Source of the DNA: an uncultured Gammaproteobacteria bacterium
GTDB taxonomy: Bacteria; Pseudomonadota; Gammaproteobacteria; Pseudomonadales; Pseudohongiellaceae
Length of the DNA stretch: 64,000 nucleotides
NCBI GenBank assembly: GCA_913061515.1
Contig: CAJXSF010000009.1
Coordinates: 1-64,000 of the forward strand
Direction: 5' to 3'
Positions 56,016 through 64,000 of this stretch are shown here, in pieces. The notes beneath the pieces are model-generated. The model saw nothing but the letters and a program-made list of their open reading frames with translations. It had not been told where the DNA came from and searched no databases. The position numbers and the translations under genes are program-made. How positions within the stretch are numbered: position 1 is the stretch's first letter; the number at the start of each line of letters is the position of its first letter.

Positions 56016-57398
56016 ATGAGTAGCTTGCCAAGCATCGTACTTATCGACGATAACAAAAGTGATTTAGATACGCTCCAGAATAGTTTTGCACGCATCGGGT
56101 ACCCATGCCTTTCAGTACTCTATGAAGGAAATGAGCCCGATAATATGTCAGGTATAGATCACGTCAATCTGGATATGATAAAACCTCGTATTGTCATTTC
56201 TGACCTAAATCTACAAGAGCTTCATAAGCTCAACGCAACACAATTAGCCGGACCTATTGTTCAAATTCTCCAAAAGTTACCTCTAAACGGTCCTTTCATG
56301 TTGTACTTTTGGTCTCGCAATGCAACCACCGTCGAGCCAGTTTTGAAAGTTATTTATGAGCGATACCCTGACATTCCACACCCTATTCACTGGGGAGTGC
56401 TAGACAAGGCCCAATTTAAATCAGACCAACAAAACCTAGCAGAACGATTAGCTTCTAATATGAAGGGAAGTAGGGTGTTCGATGCTTTATGCAGCTGGGA
56501 AGGTCGGGTCTCAACCGCAGCACAAAAAACAACGAATTCATTATATAATTTAGCTAGAGCGCTTGAGCCTACTGATTTGACAGACTTCGAGACTAGAACA
56601 ACGGAAAAACTGCAGTCTATGCTGGCTGTAATAGGCAATGAAACCATAGGTATTCGAAATGCTGCTGCAGAACCAGAGAGCGCAATAGAGCTCGGTTTAA
56701 CTCCAGTTTTACATGATCACATAAGCTCAGTTAAAAATGAGGCAGACTCTGTTGATTGGGAAAATGCGGTTCCATCTATAGGAAGGAATATACAGCTCGA
56801 TAAGGAAGTGGCGACCAAGCTCAATTCCTTCTGTCACATTGAAGAGGTGGGCATTGATTATTCGAAAGGGTCTCGAGGTATATTCCTTGAATTATCATCT
56901 GACGTTCTAAACGACCCTGAGAAGCGAATGAAATTGGAATCTCGATTTGGCAGCAGCCTTAACACTATAATTGACGAAGAGTTCTTAATAAATATTGTAA
57001 AAGAGACCAATAGAGCCGTAGTAAGAGAGGCCACTAAAATAGGATTTATTGAAATTTCTGCTGAGTGTGACCAAGCACAGAAAAAGATAAAATTGCACAG
57101 ATATGTAATTGCTGCTCTTACACCTCTCAAACACACTCCTGAAGGTGAAGCAGAATTCGAACTATATGGAAAGCAAAATAAAAAATCTCACAACGGTATT
57201 TATCGCGTGCCTGATATAAATCTTCATGGCATTGATTACATGTTACAACTCTCTTTTAAATACCAAATTGGCTCACTCCCTAATGAAAGCTCATGGTTAG
57301 GAAATCCTTTACTAAGATTGCGAGATCAGATAATGGTCGATATTTCATTTAACTGTGCACAGTACATTTCACGACCTGGAATAATCGCTTTCAAGTAG
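56016..57398 (+). CDS. receiver-domain protein with unknown C-terminal domain
   Basis: The 460-residue product begins with a receiver-like domain: acidic pair at 11-12 (IVLIDDNKSD), a phospho-acceptor candidate Asp63 (VISDLNLQ) and a Lys131 (VLDKAQF). The remaining 300 residues, mainly helical at about 140-290 and then mixed, match nothing I recognise; there is no DNA-binding HTH of the usual regulators. Its partner is the upstream GHKL protein, 8 bp away, whose His507 could donate phosphate. Its last 30 bp overlap the end of the convergent methyltransferase gene. Confidence 0.75.
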   Translation: MSSLPSIVLIDDNKSDLDTLQNSFARIGYPCLSVLYEGNEPDNMSGIDHVNLDMIKPRIVISDLNLQELHKLNATQLAGPIVQILQKLPLNGPFMLYFWSRNATTVEPVLKVIYERYPDIPHPIHWGVLDKAQFKSDQQNLAERLASNMKGSRVFDALCSWEGRVSTAAQKTTNSLYNLARALEPTDLTDFETRTTEKLQSMLAVIGNETIGIRNAAAEPESAIELGLTPVLHDHISSVKNEADSVDWENAVPSIGRNIQLDKEVATKLNSFCHIEEVGIDYSKGSRGIFLELSSDVLNDPEKRMKLESRFGSSLNTIIDEEFLINIVKETNRAVVREATKIGFIEISAECDQAQKKIKLHRYVIAALTPLKHTPEGEAEFELYGKQNKKSHNGIYRVPDINLHGIDYMLQLSFKYQIGSLPNESSWLGNPLLRLRDQIMVDISFNCAQYISRPGIIAFK

Positions 57399-58913
57399 TT
57401 TGAATACGAGATTTCCGATCTGTTGCGCCAAATACGGTGGGACAGCATTACCTACTTGAACATATTGCTGCGTTCTATTTCCTTCAAACAAATAGTTATC
57501 CGGAAACGTTTGTAAACGAGCAGCTTCTCTAACGGTTAAACTACGACACTGCTTAGGATCATAGTGAATAAAATAGTGACCATCTTTTGAGATGTGGCTA
57601 GTTACTGTAGTTGAGCACTTATTTGCTGCTTGAGTTCTAAAACGATCTGCGTGTGAACCTGATTTCCAGTTTTCATGCGCTGGGGCTAATACGTCCGGGT
57701 AATCGCAAGACTTAGGCGAAGTACCTTCATTTAACTGGGTAAATGCAGCACTGAAAGCGTAACGTAGCAAATCACTTTCCATATGCCCACGAGTTTCATG
57801 ATTTAGCACGCAGGGGGGCTCGTTCGATGCATACCACTCGACTAAATGCTCAGGTATTTGGCTAAGGCTATTTGCAGGTTGAGATGCGGATCGTGCTAGC
57901 TTCTTGAACGGTTCAATATCTAGACTATTAGCTTGATTGAATTGCTTCTTGAGCAAACGCTTAACTGTAATAGCGTTCTTTGACACAATACTTTCCCAGT
58001 CTTTTCCTATGTCTTTGCGTTTTGAAAGTCCGCTTCGTAACTTAGGTAAATCAGCCAAAACTTGTTCAACCGTCGATCTCCGGGAAATTGGGGTAAGTGT
58101 TCCTGGGGTTCTTTCAATATCCGCGCGAACACCTAACAAAATTACTCGATGACGGGCCTGGGGAATTCCATAGTTTTCGGTTTTTAATAAATAGTCGGAA
58201 GGATCATCATAAATCGGCTTTAACGAATCTTTTGCTTCCACCACTAAAGAGTATATTTTGTATCTTGGTGTTGTTATTTTTGTGACGCGCCCTGGCATAC
58301 TCAAATCTTTGAGAATTCTCGGGAATATAATTTTCTCATCTATTTTTGCTGAGAGGATGCCTCGAACATTTTCCATCACAAATACATCCGGTTGAGCGAT
58401 TGATAGCACTCGTAAATATTCTTTGTACAGAAAATGTCGATGGTCTTTTACAGCATTATAATCTTTGATACCGGCGTTGCGAGAACGGCCAGCGAGCGAA
58501 TAAGCTTGGCAAGGGGGACCACCTATAACGACTTTAGGCTTGTTCCCGTGATTTTTTACAAGCTCAACGATTCGCTTATGAATCTTGCTATTGTCAGCAC
58601 CTAGCGCGTGGGGCGTATAGAAAGTCTCTTGCCGAGCTTCTTCGGCGTCTAAAGGGAAACGACTAAACAACTCTTCTCTAGTTACTCTACCAAGTAAATA
58701 GTCGTTGTAACTTTTTAGGCCTGCCTCTGAATCTTTAATTTTTCTATAAAAAGCCCGAGTAGTTAGCGTTTTGTGCGCACATGGTTCTTTTTCTATAGAC
58801 ACTCCTATTTTAAATGGATGATTTCCACTTTTATTAGTGACAGAGGATATACCTTCGCCTAGCCCGCCGGGCCCTGCAAAAAGGTCTATTACAAGAATTT
58901 CACCTGTTTTCAT
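57369..58913 (-). CDS. DNA (cytosine-5)-methyltransferase
   Basis: The 514-residue enzyme methylates C5 of cytosine in DNA. Motif I is DLFAGPGGLGEG, the catalytic Cys is in GGPPCQAYSLAGRSRN (motif IV), ENV is in VMENVRGIL (motif VI), motif VIII reads IPQARHRVILLG and motif X ends QVGNAVPPYLAQQIGN. A long variable region lies between VIII and IX-X. No restriction endonuclease gene adjoins it in the classical way; instead the tail-to-tail GHKL/receiver pair lies opposite. The target site cannot be predicted. Confidence 0.95.
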   Translation of the reverse strand: MKTGEILVIDLFAGPGGLGEGISSVTNKSGNHPFKIGVSIEKEPCAHKTLTTRAFYRKIKDSEAGLKSYNDYLLGRVTREELFSRFPLDAEEARQETFYTPHALGADNSKIHKRIVELVKNHGNKPKVVIGGPPCQAYSLAGRSRNAGIKDYNAVKDHRHFLYKEYLRVLSIAQPDVFVMENVRGILSAKIDEKIIFPRILKDLSMPGRVTKITTPRYKIYSLVVEAKDSLKPIYDDPSDYLLKTENYGIPQARHRVILLGVRADIERTPGTLTPISRRSTVEQVLADLPKLRSGLSKRKDIGKDWESIVSKNAITVKRLLKKQFNQANSLDIEPFKKLARSASQPANSLSQIPEHLVEWYASNEPPCVLNHETRGHMESDLLRYAFSAAFTQLNEGTSPKSCDYPDVLAPAHENWKSGSHADRFRTQAANKCSTTVTSHISKDGHYFIHYDPKQCRSLTVREAARLQTFPDNYLFEGNRTQQYVQVGNAVPPYLAQQIGNLVFKLLESDYSRS

Positions 58914-59177
58914 TAGCTCGCTATTGCAACCATTTTCAAATGATTGGCAATAATACCAGGCAATTGAACATAAACAATTACTTTAAGCTTATTCTCCAGT
59001 TTTTACTAAATTTCCTCTGTTTCTAATATACATGTTTTTCCAATCTAATTTCCTTGAAACAAGCTGAGTTATACATTGCTCGTAGATTCCGATTTGTTGC
59101 GTTATTATTCCCTTTATTGACTCGAGACGTTCTACGTAAATCTATATTTCATTTACCCTTGGTTTAAAGTTTTATAA

Positions 59178-60428
59178 CTACAGCCTAAACGCCTCCTGCT
59201 TAAGCAACAGCTCCGCACGACTAATTCCAAGTTTATTTGCCACGCCCTGCCAGCCTTTCACTGCCGCCAACACCTGGTCATATATTCTCGTAGCCTCTTC
59301 AACGCTTAAGCGAAAAAAGCTTATAACATCAAAGGCCAAACTATAGTCTAGGGCATTAGAGTTATCTGTGATATTCAGGTGTAGCCCGTTCTTGCCTACG
59401 ATAGGATTAAGGTCATAGGCTGGCGATAGCCTCCAGCCTTTTGCTGAAAGCAAAAAGCCATGGTTGCGTAGGTGATCATCGGTATTGGAAATTGCGATGT
59501 TGAAGATGATTCTTCGCCACAGCTGTGCAAGGTCTTCTTTGGTTTGGGCACCTTGGTTAACAAGGAACTCTGCAATCTCTAGATAGCTGGCCCCTTCTGA
59601 CTGTTCTCCGTCATAGTATTGCAATTGCGTCATTGCAGATGAGAAATGAATCCTTCGGCCATTGTCTCGATCAAAGCGTTTAGTCAAAAACGTATGATGC
59701 TGTGACGAGTACTTTTGTACCCTACTTGGGTACATCTCGATACCTGCGGCAATAGCCAGCTCATGACAAACCATCTCCCATGCACCCACATCAAAGCTGT
59801 CGTTTTGATTCGGGAATTTGGCGATCCACAGCTCTTTATCTTCATCGTATACGCAGGCTTTTGGTCTTGCACCGCCTAAGGATGAACCGGGTGATATCAA
59901 CATGCTCAACCAACGGTAGTACTCGCTGCTATCTATGTTTTCATCACTTTCAACCTGCAGTGCCGCGAACTCAAGTTCACGTAGCGAGGTCATAGGCGGG
60001 GCTGCAAACTCAGCATTGTTATCTAGAAACTCTTCACTACCACTGGTTTTGAATCTAATACCACCCATTCGGTATGAGTCATGTACGCCTAATAAATAGT
60101 CTAATTCGTTTAACTGAGCTGTTTGGCGTAAGCCTTTACGATGCTCAATGGCTGCGCGGCGCTGCATCAACACACGCCCCCACCGGTCAGGGGAGGAGTC
60201 TAGAAATGCACGAAAGTTTTTATCAGAAGAGTCGTTGTAAAGCTCACCGCTGTGCAGGGATAGTAGTGGATCTATTTGCACGCGGTAGCTAGAGCTAAGA
60301 AATGCTTTGTCGTAGGCGAAGCTAAAAACGCCGCCCCGTGTTGTGTCGCTAAAAGTAAGCTGCCCTATCAATAAAGGCTTTTCGATAGGCATCCAAGAAG
60401 CATAAACACCTACCACTTGCCGGCTCAC
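59178..60428 (-). CDS. hipA: HipA-family serine/threonine kinase toxin
   Basis: HipA kinases phosphorylate cellular targets such as glutamyl-tRNA synthetase and cause dormancy. The 416 residues include the HipA N-terminal domain, the glycine-rich SPGSSLGGARPKACV, catalytic NTDDHLRNHGF and the metal-binding Asp in SPAYDLNP. Its start overlaps the stop of the small HTH gene by 4 bp (ATGA), as in hipBA operons. The 264 bp after the preceding methyltransferase start show no gene. Confidence 0.92.
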   Translation of the reverse strand: MSRQVVGVYASWMPIEKPLLIGQLTFSDTTRGGVFSFAYDKAFLSSSYRVQIDPLLSLHSGELYNDSSDKNFRAFLDSSPDRWGRVLMQRRAAIEHRKGLRQTAQLNELDYLLGVHDSYRMGGIRFKTSGSEEFLDNNAEFAAPPMTSLRELEFAALQVESDENIDSSEYYRWLSMLISPGSSLGGARPKACVYDEDKELWIAKFPNQNDSFDVGAWEMVCHELAIAAGIEMYPSRVQKYSSQHHTFLTKRFDRDNGRRIHFSSAMTQLQYYDGEQSEGASYLEIAEFLVNQGAQTKEDLAQLWRRIIFNIAISNTDDHLRNHGFLLSAKGWRLSPAYDLNPIVGKNGLHLNITDNSNALDYSLAFDVISFFRLSVEEATRIYDQVLAAVKGWQGVANKLGISRAELLLKQEAFRL

Positions 60429-60730
60429 TTGGCACCTTCTAGCAATTTGATGTTTTGTAGCTTTATCCCTACTTCATCATGGGCGGCTAGCTCTGAGAAA
60501 TTTTCTTCCATCCCAAGCACAGCCATTATTTTTAGATAGGTACCGATCGCCACGCCTGGGTCGCCAGCAAACACCTTGTTCACCGTTTTGTTGTCGAAGC
60601 CTGTCCTCTCACAAATAAGCTTTTTAGTATATCCACGCCTTTTCATCGCCAACAGCAAGTCTTCCCCAAACGTTTTCAGCACTTTCACCTGCTTAGGGTA
60701 CAGCACTTTATGTAAATCTCTTTTTGCCAT
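60425..60730 (-). CDS. hipB: HipB-like HTH antitoxin
   Basis: This 101-residue protein has an XRE-type HTH (LLLAMKRRGYTKKLICERTGFDNKTVNKVFAG) and an acidic tail. It directly precedes hipA and overlaps it, so it is the likely antitoxin and repressor. It would bind the four palindromic sites just upstream (60745-60869), which flank or cover the promoter. Confidence 0.88.
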   Translation of the reverse strand: MAKRDLHKVLYPKQVKVLKTFGEDLLLAMKRRGYTKKLICERTGFDNKTVNKVFAGDPGVAIGTYLKIMAVLGMEENFSELAAHDEVGIKLQNIKLLEGAK

Positions 60731-60744
60731 GACTCTGCGCGCCT

Positions 60745-60869
60745 TAGGACTGTATTCCTATTATCTGGTCGTAACTAGGAATATAGTCCTATCATCAACA
60801 AGGCGCAAGAAAAAGACTGTTTTGGGACTGTATTCCCTATTTATTTAAAATAATGGGAATACAGTCCTA
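60745..60869 (-). promoter_or_regulatory. hipBA operators and promoter
   Basis: Four copies of a partly palindromic site, consensus TAGGACTGTATTCCTA, lie at 60745-60760, 60776-60791 (inverse), 60824-60839 and 60854-60869 (inverse). On the minus strand TTGCGC (60803-60808) and TATATT (60780-60785) are 17 bases apart and would be a fair -35/-10 pair; the -10 box lies inside the second operator, so bound HipB would block the promoter. The neighbouring NYN gene ends at 60906 beyond the sites. Confidence 0.75.
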
Positions 60870-60905
60870 TTCTTTAGCTTTTTTGCAGCGATTATAAATC
60901 TCGAA

Positions 60906-61658
60906 TCAATGGTGCTTTTTGGGCTTATAGGCATTGATAATGCCTTTGCCTTTAATTTTCGTCATCACAAATTCATCACTTAATGAAGCGATCACCTCTG
61001 TGAGCTTCGTTGCACCATAAGAGCGGGGGTCAAAATCTGGCTTGGATCGCTTCAGAAAACTTCCAGCTACTGACACGGTCGCCCACCCATCATCGTCTTG
61101 AAATTGTTCCCATGCTTTTTTAAGTACAGGCACTAATTCTTTCGCTTTAGTGGCCTCGCTCTTCTTGGTTTTGGCTTTAGTCGCATTAGACACATTCGAT
61201 ACTGCGGGGTCAGGTAAACCTAGATTTTCAGTAATGACAAAGTCATCGCAGGCATTTCGAAATGAAATAGGGGTTTTCTGCTCCCCCACACCAAACACGA
61301 AAATTTCTGATTCGCGCAATCTGGACGCCAGCTTCGTAAAGTCACTATCGCTAGATACCAAAGCAAAGGCATCAAATTTACTTGAATACAGTAGGTCCAT
61401 CGCATCGATAATCATCGATGCATCTGTGGAGTTTTTCCCCGTGGTGTAGGCAAACTGTTGAATGGGCTGTATAGCGAGTTCATTGAGGCTTTTCTTCCAG
61501 TTCTTTAAACAATCACTGGACCAGTCTCCATAGGCTCGTTTAATCACGATGTGTCCGTGTGCGGCTATCTCATCTAACACCACTTTAATCTTCTTAAGCT
61601 GCGCGTTGTCTGCATCGATTAAAACAGCAATCTTTTTGTGGTCATCTAAGTCCTTCAT
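60906..61658 (-). CDS. NYN domain RNase-like protein with LOTUS/OST-HTH domain
   Basis: The 250-residue product has an N-terminal NYN (LabA/DUF88) PIN-like nuclease fold: LIDADNAQL, GKNSTDASMIIDAMDLL and LVSSDSDFTKLASRLRE give the acidic metal-binding residues. The C-terminus (about 175-247) has an OST-HTH/LOTUS module (VPVLKKAWEQFQDDDGWATVSVAGSFLKR, FDPRSYGATKLTEVI). Such proteins are probable RNA-processing enzymes. GGGAG precedes the ATG. It is not clearly part of the neighbouring hipBA unit. Confidence 0.9.
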   Translation of the reverse strand: MKDLDDHKKIAVLIDADNAQLKKIKVVLDEIAAHGHIVIKRAYGDWSSDCLKNWKKSLNELAIQPIQQFAYTTGKNSTDASMIIDAMDLLYSSKFDAFALVSSDSDFTKLASRLRESEIFVFGVGEQKTPISFRNACDDFVITENLGLPDPAVSNVSNATKAKTKKSEATKAKELVPVLKKAWEQFQDDDGWATVSVAGSFLKRSKPDFDPRSYGATKLTEVIASLSDEFVMTKIKGKGIINAYKPKKHH

Positions 61659-61835
61659 GCGTGCTCCCTTTGTTTATGAAACAGGCGAAGCGACCCTTCA
61701 TCGTTCCTACTGTGTCATTCCTAAGCTAGCACTGTTAGACCCGTCAATTCCGTGAAAATGCTCACAATACTAAAACACTCTATATGCCCTTACTTAATTG
61801 AATCGCTCGAAAGCTGTTGCTTCAACACAGAGTTG

Positions 61836-62213
61836 TTATGTGATGGACCCAGCGCTAATAAAGATCACCGGCACCCAAACCGCGCAGGCTAGAAATACTG
61901 AGCACGCAACCACTGCCAGAACGCTGCTCGCTGTGGCATGAAGAAAATAGACGCGGGGTTTGAAGATATAGAGCTGCGCTATAAGGACAAACGTCATTTT
62001 GATGTTTTCCATAATCTGATGCAATTGGGCTATTTGTGCACGCATCAGGGTTTTGGAATAGGCAAACACTAAGACGATAAGGGCTTCTAGACCAACGAAA
62101 TCAATGAGAAGAATGAACTCGACCGCGAAAGGGGCGAAGTAAGGCACTAGCAGGATTAATGCCGCTAGCAGTAGTGTTTTAATGATGATGCTTCTTAGGA
62201 ACGGCCACTTCAT
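61836..62213 (-). CDS. small inner-membrane protein of unknown function
   Basis: From ATG 62213 (MKWPFLRSIIIK) the product has 125 residues with three hydrophobic segments (about 7-27, 30-52 and 88-120). The longer frame to 62336 lacks a membrane-like start. The upstream gap of 120-130 bases to the GST stop could hold a promoter. I do not recognise the family. Confidence 0.6.
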   Translation of the reverse strand: MKWPFLRSIIIKTLLLAALILLVPYFAPFAVEFILLIDFVGLEALIVLVFAYSKTLMRAQIAQLHQIMENIKMTFVLIAQLYIFKPRVYFLHATASSVLAVVACSVFLACAVWVPVIFISAGSIT

Positions 62214-62338
62214 CGCATACCCTTTGTTGTTATCATTTGCATAGAATATACAAACATTAAGTACAAAACGCGAGACGGCATTGGTGTTGTTTAAGGCATA
62301 AGAGGGCATTCCCCGCCCTCTCATGCACTCGCTCATGG

Positions 62339-62953
62339 CTATTTCATTAAGGCATCATCCAACTCGTTTGCTCTTTTCGCTGCAGGCCTAGACTCACACC
62401 GGTTAACGTAGTCAGTGAATACTGGCCGTGGCTCCAAGTTATTCATCATTATCGCCCAACCTAAGTTGCTCGACATGACGATGTCGGCGGCGGTGAAATT
62501 TTCGCCGCAAATATAGGGGCTCTTTTTCAAGGCGCCCTCAAGTGTGTTGATCGTATCTTCGATAAGGCCGCAACCAATGGACATGGCGTTCTCACCATCG
62601 ACATTCCATTTGTTCGATTTTGCGGTTAATGCCATCTCTAGTGGCCCCGCCGCAAAGAACAGCCAGCGATAATAGTCTCCACGCTGGGCGTCATGCCTTG
62701 CGGGTGCCAAATTTTCATCGGGAAACTGGTCGGCCAGGTAGGCGCAGATCGCAGCCACCTCTGTCACGATTTGTTTGCCGTGTTTAATCGCTGGCACTTT
62801 GCCCATTGGGTTAATGGCAAGATACTCCGGAGACTTAATGCTGCCACCATATTCCATCACTTCTAACTCATAGGGCACACCGATCTCTTCAAGAATCCAG
62901 CGCACAATGCGCCCGCGTGACTGAGGGTTGGTGTATAGCGTCAATGTTTTCAT
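62339..62953 (-). CDS. glutathione S-transferase family protein
   Basis: The 204-residue product, from ATG 62953 (MKTLTLYTNPQSRGRIVRWILEE) with AGGAAA upstream, has the thioredoxin-like N-terminal domain with NPMGKVPAI and the alpha-helical C-terminal domain with ENFTAADIVMSSNLGWA. The glutathione-activating residue is probably the Ser in the TNPQSRGR turn. It is divergent from the WYL regulator gene, which may control it. Confidence 0.92.
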   Translation of the reverse strand: MKTLTLYTNPQSRGRIVRWILEEIGVPYELEVMEYGGSIKSPEYLAINPMGKVPAIKHGKQIVTEVAAICAYLADQFPDENLAPARHDAQRGDYYRWLFFAAGPLEMALTAKSNKWNVDGENAMSIGCGLIEDTINTLEGALKKSPYICGENFTAADIVMSSNLGWAIMMNNLEPRPVFTDYVNRCESRPAAKRANELDDALMK

Positions 62954-63077
62954 GATTATTTCCTTTAATCCTAGCTTGCTTGTGGAGAGATTGTTTTGTC
63001 GAAGGCACAATACAAAATATATAGGTCAATTTATGCCCTGTTTAGTTTGTATAGTTAAAATTCACTAAAGGATCCTT

Positions 63078-64000
63078 ATGTCTAAGCCAGTCACTCGTGT
63101 TTTAACACTATTGGAGCTACTACAGACGCACGGCCTGCTCACGGGGGCGCAGATTGCGCAACGCTTAGATGTGGACGTGCGCACTGTGCGCCGTTATATC
63201 GCTGCCCTTGAAGAGCTAGGCATTCCCGTGATGACCGAACAAGGGCGATATGGTGGGTATCGTTTAGTGGCCGGCTTCAAACTCCCGCCTATGATGTTTA
63301 CCGAGGAAGAAACCCTGGCGATCTCACTGGGGTTGCTCGCAGCAAATCAACTTGGGCTGTCTGAATCCGCCCCTGCTATTTCAAGCGTGCAAGCCAAACT
63401 GGAAAGAGTGATGCCGGCAAACTTAAAGCGCAGAGTGCGAGCCATCAACAATAGTGCAAGCTTAATCCTACCCAAAGCGCATAGTGCAGAGAACAAAGAA
63501 GACCTACTGCTATTGACCGATGCAACGCATGATCAGCAACGCGTGCGCTTTGAATACGCATCAGACAGCAGCGCAAAGCGCACACGGGATGTTGACCCCT
63601 ATGGGATCGTCTTTAGGCGGGGACATTGGTATATGGTGGGCTTTTGTCATTTGCGCCAGGCACTGCGAACCTTTCGCTTGGATCGGCTGCAGTCGGTAAA
63701 GCCATTGCAACATAGTTTTTTGCGGCCATCGGAGTTTGATGCCGTAAAGCATTTGAATGAGAGCATGCAGAATGTACCTCGCCAACACCCAGTGCGGGTA
63801 TTAATGCACACCGACTTAGCATCGGCCTCATACTATCTGTATGGACTAGAGGGGGTAATGAAGGCGACTGACGAAGGCTTACTAATGGACACTAGCACGG
63901 ACAGCCTGGATTGGTTTGCCCGCTGGTTAACGCAAATGCCTTTTAAGATTACTGTGCTGCACCCAATAGCGCTTTGGGATGCATTGGAGTCACATCTTGC
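63078..64000 (+). CDS. HTH/WYL domain transcriptional regulator (partial)
   Basis: An ATG at 63078 with AAAGGA nearby opens a frame that runs out of the window after 307 residues. The N-terminus is a DeoR/HTH_11 domain (LLTGAQIAQRLDVDVRTVRRYIAALEE, then GRYGGYRL), and the middle carries the WYL fold (DVDPYGIVFRRGHWYMVGFCHLRQALRTFRLDRLQSV). It is divergent from the GST gene, with 124 bp between starts, which suggests local regulation. The C-terminal end is missing from the window. Confidence 0.9.
   Translation, partial: MSKPVTRVLTLLELLQTHGLLTGAQIAQRLDVDVRTVRRYIAALEELGIPVMTEQGRYGGYRLVAGFKLPPMMFTEEETLAISLGLLAANQLGLSESAPAISSVQAKLERVMPANLKRRVRAINNSASLILPKAHSAENKEDLLLLTDATHDQQRVRFEYASDSSAKRTRDVDPYGIVFRRGHWYMVGFCHLRQALRTFRLDRLQSVKPLQHSFLRPSEFDAVKHLNESMQNVPRQHPVRVLMHTDLASASYYLYGLEGVMKATDEGLLMDTSTDSLDWFARWLTQMPFKITVLHPIALWDALESHL

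Noticed and set aside
53860-57398. Detocs two-component defence system
   Set aside because: Detocs needs a receiver protein fused to a phosphorylase-type nucleosidase effector; the receiver protein here shows no such motif, and a DNA methyltransferase is present instead.

Overview
This window is a draft contig from a gammaproteobacterium, probably marine. The evidence is conserved gene order: rsmD divergent from ftsY-ftsE-ftsX-rpoH, then rpmB-rpmG-radC-coaBC-algC-argB-slmA-pyrE-rph-yicC, and adjacent cmoA-cmoB. No genus can be assigned by eye. The first 49 bases are not genomic: they are an Illumina Nextera index/adapter, so the contig really begins at base 50.

Region 1 (50-9000, minus strand) is one long operon of envelope genes: a TPR protein with a TonB-like tail, a lipoprotein with 30 serines in a row, a second lipoprotein, a membrane-anchored TPR/PEGA protein, a membrane-anchored PEGA plus formylglycine-enzyme-like protein without the expected cysteines, a small secreted acidic protein, an ExbB/TolQ/MotA-type channel protein and the start of a probable Hsp70/actin-like ATPase. 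I know no named function for this set. Together it looks like an energised periplasm-spanning machine and is one of two candidates for an undescribed system.

Region 2 (9.3-35.2 kb) is mostly core: mutM, coaD, a YheT-type hydrolase, rsmD, ftsYEX, rpoH, thiS-thiG, trmB, a TAXI-TRAP transporter pair, a serine hydrolase, a YgjP-like metalloprotease, cmoAB, a RAYT-type transposase-like gene, L28/L33, radC, coaBC, a phosphohexomutase, argB, slmA, pyrE, rph and yicC. The dut gene often found after coaBC is not here.

Region 3 (about 35.2-53.4 kb) is an integrated genomic island at the 3' end of yicC. It carries a P4-type tyrosine integrase, AlpA and DUF927 proteins, a seven-gene operon (HTH regulator, hsdR, hsdM, hsdS, RloC/PrrC-like ATPase, DNA-binding protein, Doc/Fic protein) and an AAA/DUF4143 ATPase. 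Paired GGTGGGCA repeats lie just inside both ends, and a diverged second copy of the last eight yicC codons marks the right end.

Region 4 (53.4-60.9 kb) is a second accessory block outside those ends: a protein with two GHKL ATPase modules, a receiver-domain protein of unknown output and a convergent cytosine-5 DNA methyltransferase, followed by hipBA with four palindromic operators. The GHKL/receiver/methyltransferase trio is the second candidate for an undescribed, probably defensive, system. The window closes with a NYN-LOTUS RNase-like gene, a small membrane protein, a glutathione S-transferase and a divergent WYL-type regulator cut by the window end.
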